In this document: piece after piece, positions 59,271 to 64,000 of the stretch
How positions within the stretch are numbered: position 1 is the first letter of the stretch
Layout: every line of letters begins with the position of its first letter
Source: Craterilacuibacter sinensis
GTDB taxonomy: Bacteria > Pseudomonadota > Gammaproteobacteria > Burkholderiales > Chromobacteriaceae
Length of the DNA stretch: 64,000 bases
Assembly (NCBI RefSeq): GCF_009831765.1
Contig: NZ_WSSB01000001.1
Location: forward strand, 110,180 to 174,179
Direction: 5' to 3'
Notes under the pieces: generated by a model
What the model saw: the letters and a program-made list of their open reading frames with translations, nothing else
Databases searched by the model: none
Told to the model about the DNA's origin: nothing
Made by a program: the position numbers and the translations under genes

Positions 59271-59660
59271 TTACTTACCCATGGCCTGGAATATTTTGCC
59301 GAGCTTCTCTTCCAGCGTGGCGGCGGTAAACGGTTTGACGATGTAGCCGCTGGCGCCGGCTGTCGCGGCTTCTATGATGTTCTCCCGTCGCGCTTCGGCG
59401 GTGATCATCATGAACGGCAGGTGGCGCAACTGGGCATCGGCCCGGACTGCTTTTAGCAGCTCAATGCCGGTCATGTTCGGCATGTTCCAGTCTGAGACGA
59501 TAAAGTCGAAACTCTGATTCTTGAGTTTGTGCAGGGCAACCTGTCCGTCTTCGGCCTCGTCGACATTGGTGAAGCCGAGTTCCTTGAGCAGGTTGCGGAC
59601 GATGCGTCGCATCGTGGAGAAATCATCCACGACGAGGAAACGAGTGTTCTTGTCTGCCAT
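59271..59660 (-). CDS. cheY: chemotaxis response regulator CheY
   Basis: 129 residues, single receiver domain. Acidic pocket in [20 protein letters not shown], phosphoacceptor Asp in [20 protein letters not shown], Thr/Ser in [14 protein letters not shown] and Lys in [16 protein letters not shown]. It closely resembles E. coli CheY and controls the flagellar motor switch. Next to cheZ. Confidence 0.97.
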   Translation of the reverse strand: MADKNTRFLVVDDFSTMRRIVRNLLKELGFTNVDEAEDGQVALHKLKNQSFDFIVSDWNMPNMTGIELLKAVRADAQLRHLPFMMITAEARRENIIEAATAGASGYIVKPFTAATLEEKLGKIFQAMGK

Positions 59661-59704
59661 GAGTGCTTAAGTCCTGATTGAATCTAATAGTGCGGGCTAT
59701 CTTA

Positions 59705-60646
59705 CTACCCTTGCAGGTATGGCAGTAGCGTGTCGGCCAAAACAACAGGGTCGAATTTCGCTACATAGGCATCGACACCTACACTGGCTCCCATGGCCCG
59801 GTTGGCATTGGATGACAGTGAGGAGTGCATCACGACCGGGATGCCGTCAAAGCGGCGGTCCGCCTTGATCAGACGCGTCAGTACATAGCCATCCATTTCC
59901 GGCATTTCGGCATCGACCAGAATCAGCTTGAGCGTGTCATGCAGCGATTCGCCTTCGCCAAAACGGCGGCTGGCAAAGGCTTGCAGCCTATCCCAGGCCT
60001 CGCGGCCATTGGTTGCCTGATGGTATTTGACGCGCATTTTCTCCAGAACGCTGGTGATTTCCTTGCGCGCCACGACCGAGTCATCGACAAAAAAGGCGAA
60101 TTGCTCGCTGCTGGTCTGCGCTTGCGGGACATCCGGCACCTTGGTTTCACCGATGGCGCTGGCGAGGATCTGCTCGACGTCGAGGATAGAGACCAGCTTG
60201 CCATCTTCAAGCTCGGTCACCGCCGTAATCAGTGTTTGCGCACTGGCATTGAACATGTTTTCCGGTGCGCGCACCTTGTCCCAGTCAACACGAATGATGC
60301 GGTCCACCGAGTCCACCAGAAAGGCCTGGGTGCTGCGGTTGAACTCGGTCACGATCATGGTTTCGTATTTGCGCGTGGTGTCGCCACTGGCGATGAATTT
60401 TGCCAGCGAGATCACAGGGATGATATTGCCGCGCAACGAAATAACACCTTCCACGCCTTGCGGCATATTGGGCGTCTTGGTGATATGCGGAGTTTGCGAG
60501 ACCTCGCGCACTTTGAATACATTGATCCCGAAGGTTTCGCGCGTGCCCAGCGAGAACAGCAGGATTTCCATTTTGTTGGAGCCGGCAAGCTTGGTGCGTG
60601 CATCTACCGAAGCAAGCAAGGAGGCATCAGTCGCTGATAAGGTCAA
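59705..60646 (-). CDS. CheV-type coupling protein (first copy, TTG start)
   Basis: 313 residues: a CheW-like domain at about 15-160 (MEILLFSLGTRETFGINVFK, TPNMPQGVEGVISLRGNIIP) and a C-terminal receiver domain at about 180-310 (FFVDDSVVARKEITSVLEKM, phosphoacceptor in LILVDAEMPEMDGYVLTRLI). TTG 60646 is preceded by GAGGG at 7 nt and aligns with the start of the second CheV; the ATG at 60700 would overlap the previous gene and lacks a ribosome site. It couples chemoreceptors to CheA. Confidence 0.92.
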   Translation of the reverse strand: MTLSATDASLLASVDARTKLAGSNKMEILLFSLGTRETFGINVFKVREVSQTPHITKTPNMPQGVEGVISLRGNIIPVISLAKFIASGDTTRKYETMIVTEFNRSTQAFLVDSVDRIIRVDWDKVRAPENMFNASAQTLITAVTELEDGKLVSILDVEQILASAIGETKVPDVPQAQTSSEQFAFFVDDSVVARKEITSVLEKMRVKYHQATNGREAWDRLQAFASRRFGEGESLHDTLKLILVDAEMPEMDGYVLTRLIKADRRFDGIPVVMHSSLSSNANRAMGASVGVDAYVAKFDPVVLADTLLPYLQG

Positions 60647-60680
60647 TTTGTTTCCCTCAATCCGTTTGTCTAGCTGAGGC

Positions 60681-61628
60681 TCAAAGCTTGAGCATTTCAC
60701 GAATCTTCATCGACAGCTTTTGCGGCTCGAATTTCGAGACATAAGCATCGACGCCGACGGACTCGCCCAGCTTCTGGTTGGAGTTGCCTGACAGCGAGGA
60801 ATGCATGAGTACCGGGATGCCGGCAAAGCGCGGGTCGGTCTTGACCATGCGCGTCAGCATATAGCCATCCATTGCCGGCATTTCCACATCGGTCAGAATC
60901 AGCTGCACGCTATCTTTGACTTTGCTGTTGGCTAATTCGGCCTGTGTCGCTATTTTTTGCAGATCTTCCCACGCCTGCATGCCGTTGGGGGCAAAGCTGA
61001 AGCGCACGCCCATCGCTTTTAGCGTGCGTTCGATCTGGCGGCGTGCCACGGCCGAGTCATCGGCAAAGTACACCATGCAGTCGTGCTGAATTGGCTCGAT
61101 ATTGGCGAAGTGATGGCTGTCGTTGTCTTCGGACATGGCGGTTTCGGCCAGGACTTTTTCTACGTCCATCATCATGACCAGCGTGCCCTTGTCCAGCTCG
61201 GTGATCGCCGTCACCAGCCCGCCCATGCGGTTGGTAATCATATCGGGCGGGACGCGCATGGCGGACCAGTCCAGACGCAGGATGGTATCGACGGCCTCGA
61301 CCAGAAAGCCTTGCGTGTGGCCGTTGTATTCGGTCACGATCATGATTTCCGGTCGTTTTTCGCTAATTACCCCGGCGTATTTGGCCAGATCGATCACGGG
61401 AACCAGTGTGCCGCGCAGACTGACCATGCCTTCGACCGAGCTTGGCATCTCCGGTGCCGAGGTGATTTCCGGTGTGCGCATGACCTCACGCACCTTGAAT
61501 ACATTGATGCCGAAGGTTTCTTTACGTCCGGTACGCTGATCTATGCCCAGTGAAAAAAGCAGGATCTCCAGCTTGTTCGTGCCCGCCAGTTTGGTTCGGG
61601 CATCGATTTTTTTAAGTAACTCAGACAC
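60681..61628 (-). CDS. CheV-type coupling protein (second copy, GTG start)
   Basis: 315 residues with the same CheW-receiver layout as its neighbour (LEILLFSLGIDQRTGRKETF, SVEGMVSLRGTLVPVIDLAK; receiver YFADDSAVARRQIERTLKAM and ILTDVEMPAMDGYMLTRMVK). It has a short insertion (IDQRTGRK) in the first strand loop. GTG 61628 follows GGAGG. It is the first gene of the che operon, 34 nt before the other cheV, and diverges from the FlrB-like kinase. Confidence 0.93.
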   Translation of the reverse strand: MSELLKKIDARTKLAGTNKLEILLFSLGIDQRTGRKETFGINVFKVREVMRTPEITSAPEMPSSVEGMVSLRGTLVPVIDLAKYAGVISEKRPEIMIVTEYNGHTQGFLVEAVDTILRLDWSAMRVPPDMITNRMGGLVTAITELDKGTLVMMMDVEKVLAETAMSEDNDSHHFANIEPIQHDCMVYFADDSAVARRQIERTLKAMGVRFSFAPNGMQAWEDLQKIATQAELANSKVKDSVQLILTDVEMPAMDGYMLTRMVKTDPRFAGIPVLMHSSLSGNSNQKLGESVGVDAYVSKFEPQKLSMKIREMLKL

Positions 61629-61764
61629 AAAAACCTCCGGTACTGATATAGCTTGCTGATTTTCTGGTATTCCCGCCCTGATCCGCGCCTGGGGCAGAAA
61701 AAGCATCCAGCCATATTGCAGGTGTTCAGGCTGGTGTCTTTTTTTAGTACATGCAACTAGGTGC

Positions 61765-61794
61765 ATTATCCTACGGTTAAACCAATTTTTACAA
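61765..61794 (-). promoter_or_regulatory. candidate promoter of the chemotaxis operon
   Basis: On the minus strand GATAAT (61765-61770) and TTGTAA (61789-61794) are separated by 18 bp. The same bases also read as TAAA-N14-TAGGATAA, one base short of the flagellar sigma-28 pattern TAAA-N15-GCCGATAA. Which sigma factor uses it cannot be decided from sequence. Confidence 0.45.
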
Positions 61795-61809
61795 ACTGAA
61801 GCTGAGTGA

Positions 61810-62988
61810 ATGACAGATAAAGTTACAGTCTTTAGCGAAAAGAGCCGGCTCGAAGCCGCTTTCGCCCAGTTCAATCAGGTTTCCGGCGAGCTGATTGGTG
61901 CTTACCAGTTACTTGAAGAACAGGTTGCGGTACTGAATGGCAAGCTGGCTGCGGCTAATGATGAGTTGTTGCGCCGTGCGGCGGAAAACGGCGCGCTGGC
62001 CGAACGCCTGTCCTTGTTGCTTGAGTCCTTGCCAGCCGGCGTGATTGAAATTGATCGCAACGATCAGGTGGTCATGGCTAATCCTGCATCCATGGCCATG
62101 TTGCCAGGCCTGTCTGAGGGGGCGTGCTGGCCGGATTTGCACTGCCGTTTACTGCGCAGCGCCGGTGCCGACGACACGTTTGAAGTACAGGCCGGTACCT
62201 CTGCACGGCGGATCACGATCCAGCAGTGCGTGCTGCCGGATGGCAGTTTGCTGTTGTTGCATGATGTGACGCACTTGCATCAATTGCATGCAGCCTTGTC
62301 CACTCAGGAGAAACTGGCGTCCATGGGGCGGATGGCGGCTTCTCTGGCACACCAATTGAGAACGCCGCTGGCAACCGCGATGTTGTATGCCGCGAATTTG
62401 CAGCATGCGGGTTTGCCCGATGCCGAGCGCCAGCGCTTTTCCGGAAAAATAGTCGACCGCCTGCGCGCGCTGGAGGGGCTGATCCAGAATATGCTGGGTT
62501 TTGTTCGAACCTCGACCCTGACCGAGCCCGTATCGTTGGCCGAACTGTTTGACGAACTTGAAGCCATGCTGCGGCCACAGTGCGAAGCGCGGCAACTGAC
62601 GCTGCATTGCATGCGGCCGTCACCGATGGATGTGGTACTGCCGGGGGAGCGCAAGGCTTTGCTCTCCAGCTGGGTGGCGCTGGCGGAAAATGCCTTGTCC
62701 CATACACCAGCCACTGGCCGGCTGGGCTTGACGCTGGAAATCAACGAGGGTGTATTGGTTTTTGCCGTGGAAGACTCAGGTCCCGGTATTGCCGACGAGA
62801 TACGTGCGCGTATTTTCGAGCCTTTCTTTTCCGGGCGGGTGGGCGGGACCGGCCTGGGTCTGGCCATTGTCAAAAAAGTGGCGGATGAAATGGGTGGACA
62901 AGTCCGGGTTGGACGTAGCAGGTGGGAGGGCGCACGCTTTGAAATGCACTTCAATTTGCCGCCATCAAGCAGGCCGGATAATGCTTAA
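61810..62988 (+). CDS. FlrB/FleS-like flagellar sensor histidine kinase
   Basis: 392 residues, soluble. An N-terminal coiled coil (about 15-70) and a PAS domain (about 70-165, LLESLPAGVIEIDRNDQVVM) precede the kinase core. The H box is MAASLAHQLRTPLATAMLYA, the N box ALAENALSHTP, and the G boxes are VEDSGPGIADEI and GGTGLGLAIVKKVADEMGG. The sequence matches FlrB/FleS/AtoS-type kinases that phosphorylate sigma-54 activators, and the chemotaxis neighbourhood supports a flagellar role. No FlrC-type regulator follows; gluQ does. Confidence 0.87.
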   Translation: MTDKVTVFSEKSRLEAAFAQFNQVSGELIGAYQLLEEQVAVLNGKLAAANDELLRRAAENGALAERLSLLLESLPAGVIEIDRNDQVVMANPASMAMLPGLSEGACWPDLHCRLLRSAGADDTFEVQAGTSARRITIQQCVLPDGSLLLLHDVTHLHQLHAALSTQEKLASMGRMAASLAHQLRTPLATAMLYAANLQHAGLPDAERQRFSGKIVDRLRALEGLIQNMLGFVRTSTLTEPVSLAELFDELEAMLRPQCEARQLTLHCMRPSPMDVVLPGERKALLSSWVALAENALSHTPATGRLGLTLEINEGVLVFAVEDSGPGIADEIRARIFEPFFSGRVGGTGLGLAIVKKVADEMGGQVRVGRSRWEGARFEMHFNLPPSSRPDNA

Positions 62989-63099
62989 ATCCACTTTCTA
63001 TGTTTACTCTGTGCGGCACTTCGGTTAAAAAGATCCCCTTTTTTTGTATTTTGCAGTTATGTGTCGTGCTGCTTTGACATGTTGCAAGCACATTGCCTT

Positions 63100-63999
63100 A
63101 TGACCGGACCCGTTTATCGTGGGCGCTTTGCCCCCAGCCCTACCGGCTTGTTGCACGCAGGATCGCTTGCGACCGCCGTGGGCAGCTATCTGGAAGCGCG
63201 CACGCGAGGCGGGGAATGGCTGCTGCGTATCGAGGATCTGGATACGGCACGGCAAATGCCGGGCGCTGCCGATGCGATTTTGTCCACGCTGGAGTCGTTC
63301 GGTTTTGAGTGGGACGGCGAGGTGGTCTACCAGAGCGGACGCCATGCGCTTTATCAGGACGCTTTGGCGCAGTTGGCGATGCAAGGGCATGCCTATCCTT
63401 GCGCCTGTACGCGGCAGCAGATTGCCGCCCATGCACAGCGCGGCATAGAAGGCTATGTTTATCCGGGTACTTGCCGGGCGGGTTTGCCGGCAGGCGTAGC
63501 GGGGCGGGCATGGCGATTACATGTGCCCGAAGGGGCTGTTGCCTTTGTTGACGGGCTGCAAGGGCACTATGCTCAGGATTTGTCGCGCGAGATCGGCGAT
63601 TTTGTCCTCAAGCGCGCCGATGGTTTCTGGGCGTACCAGTTGGCGGTGGTGGTGGACGATGCGGCACAGGGCATAAGTGATGTGGTGCGTGGTGCCGACT
63701 TGCTCGTGTCTACGCCGCGCCAGATTGCCCTGATGCAGGCATTGAATCTGGCGGTGCCGCGCTATGTGCACTTGCCTTTGCTGGTCAATGATGCAGGGGA
63801 GAAGTTGTCCAAACAGACGCTGGCGCCTGCTATCAATCGCCATCATGCCGCAGCCGAACTGGCGCTGGCTTTGGCGCGACTGGGGCACACTCCGCCGGAA
63901 AGCGGGATGGATCTCGCCTCTTTGTGGCAATGGGCGCGGGCAAACTGGTCGCTATCGCGGGTGCCTGCCGGACCTGTACTTGTTAGCGATGGCGCATGA
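63100..63999 (+). CDS. gluQ: glutamyl-Q tRNA(Asp) synthetase
   Basis: 299 residues, a truncated GluRS lacking the anticodon-binding domain; it attaches Glu to queuosine in tRNA-Asp. N-terminus YRGRFAPSPTGLLHAGSLAT (HIGH-like HAGS), RIEDLDTAR, zinc ligands in YPCACTRQQ and YPGTCR, and the KMSKS-like GEKLSKQTLAP. ATG 63100 aligns with family starts; ATG 63079 is upstream but weaker. The stop codon is at 63997-63999, one base before the window end, so the gene is complete. Confidence 0.95.
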   Translation: MTGPVYRGRFAPSPTGLLHAGSLATAVGSYLEARTRGGEWLLRIEDLDTARQMPGAADAILSTLESFGFEWDGEVVYQSGRHALYQDALAQLAMQGHAYPCACTRQQIAAHAQRGIEGYVYPGTCRAGLPAGVAGRAWRLHVPEGAVAFVDGLQGHYAQDLSREIGDFVLKRADGFWAYQLAVVVDDAAQGISDVVRGADLLVSTPRQIALMQALNLAVPRYVHLPLLVNDAGEKLSKQTLAPAINRHHAAAELALALARLGHTPPESGMDLASLWQWARANWSLSRVPAGPVLVSDGA

Positions 64000-64000
64000 C

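Noticed and set aside
61629-61809. sigma-54 site between the che operon and the FlrB-like kinase
   Set aside because: A TGG start is present on the minus strand, but the GC element at 10 bp is missing.

Overview
The window is an ordinary, densely packed stretch of core chromosome from a beta-proteobacterium, most likely the order Neisseriales and a Chromobacteriaceae-type environmental genus. The evidence is the gene neighbourhoods (surE-pcm-nlpD-rpoS, rpsP-rimM-trmD-rplS, pyrG-kdsA-eno-ftsB, tsaB-rimI-udg), a TadA with a TfoX_C-like N-terminal extension, chromobacterial-type phenylalanine hydroxylase, chemotaxis genes with cheZ and cheV, and a moderately GC-rich composition. The genus assignment is inference. 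I see no insertion sequence, prophage, integrase island or CRISPR array.

Layout. 1-2.8 kb: two tandem tRNA-Phe genes, then a Phe/Tyr catabolic operon (phhA-hppD) divergent from an Lrp-type regulator. 2.8-8.6 kb: a histone-deacetylase-like hydrolase, then the stress/repair cluster surE-pcm-nlpD-rpoS (minus strand), and nadA. 8.9-16.7 kb (plus strand): a Pat/PatZ-type protein acetyltransferase, the ribosomal operon rpsP-rimM-trmD-rplS, ogt, xerD and a membrane diguanylate cyclase. 16.7-24.4 kb: a GST, a SIMPL protein, a three-gene ABC transporter of the COG2984/COG4120 type, malate synthase with a divergent LysR regulator, and an unknown protein. 24.4-33.6 kb: mutS, suhB, trmJ, a DUF1853 gene, fnr and hemN around a shared FNR box, and an orphan trpB2. 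33.6-36.2 kb: a degenerate PAS-GGDEF protein, a Crp/Fnr regulator and two small exported proteins (glycine zipper and HdeA-like).

36.2-40.2 kb holds the most interesting unit, a four-gene operon: circularly permuted ATP-grasp, alpha-E protein, transglutaminase-like protein and the proteasome-like Anbu. A near-consensus sigma-54 promoter sits 24 nt upstream of its predicted leader start, with a perfect 9-bp inverted repeat about 90 bp further up. This is the best candidate for an under-described system here.

40.2-48.7 kb: tadA - L,D-transpeptidase - DUF2721 in overlapping order, a yqjD/yqjE/yqjK-like envelope operon, guaA with smpB, ratA-ratB, and a second diguanylate cyclase. 48.4-53.3 kb: pyrG-kdsA-eno-ftsB and rpmB-rpmG. 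53.4-55.3 kb: udg, rimI and tsaB. 55.3-63 kb: a chemotaxis operon (two cheV genes, cheY, cheZ, cheA, and an EAL-HDOD protein), divergent from a flagellar-type sensor kinase (FlrB-like) that lacks an adjacent response regulator. The window ends with gluQ.

Starts were re-chosen by Shine-Dalgarno position and family alignment from memory. No database search was run.
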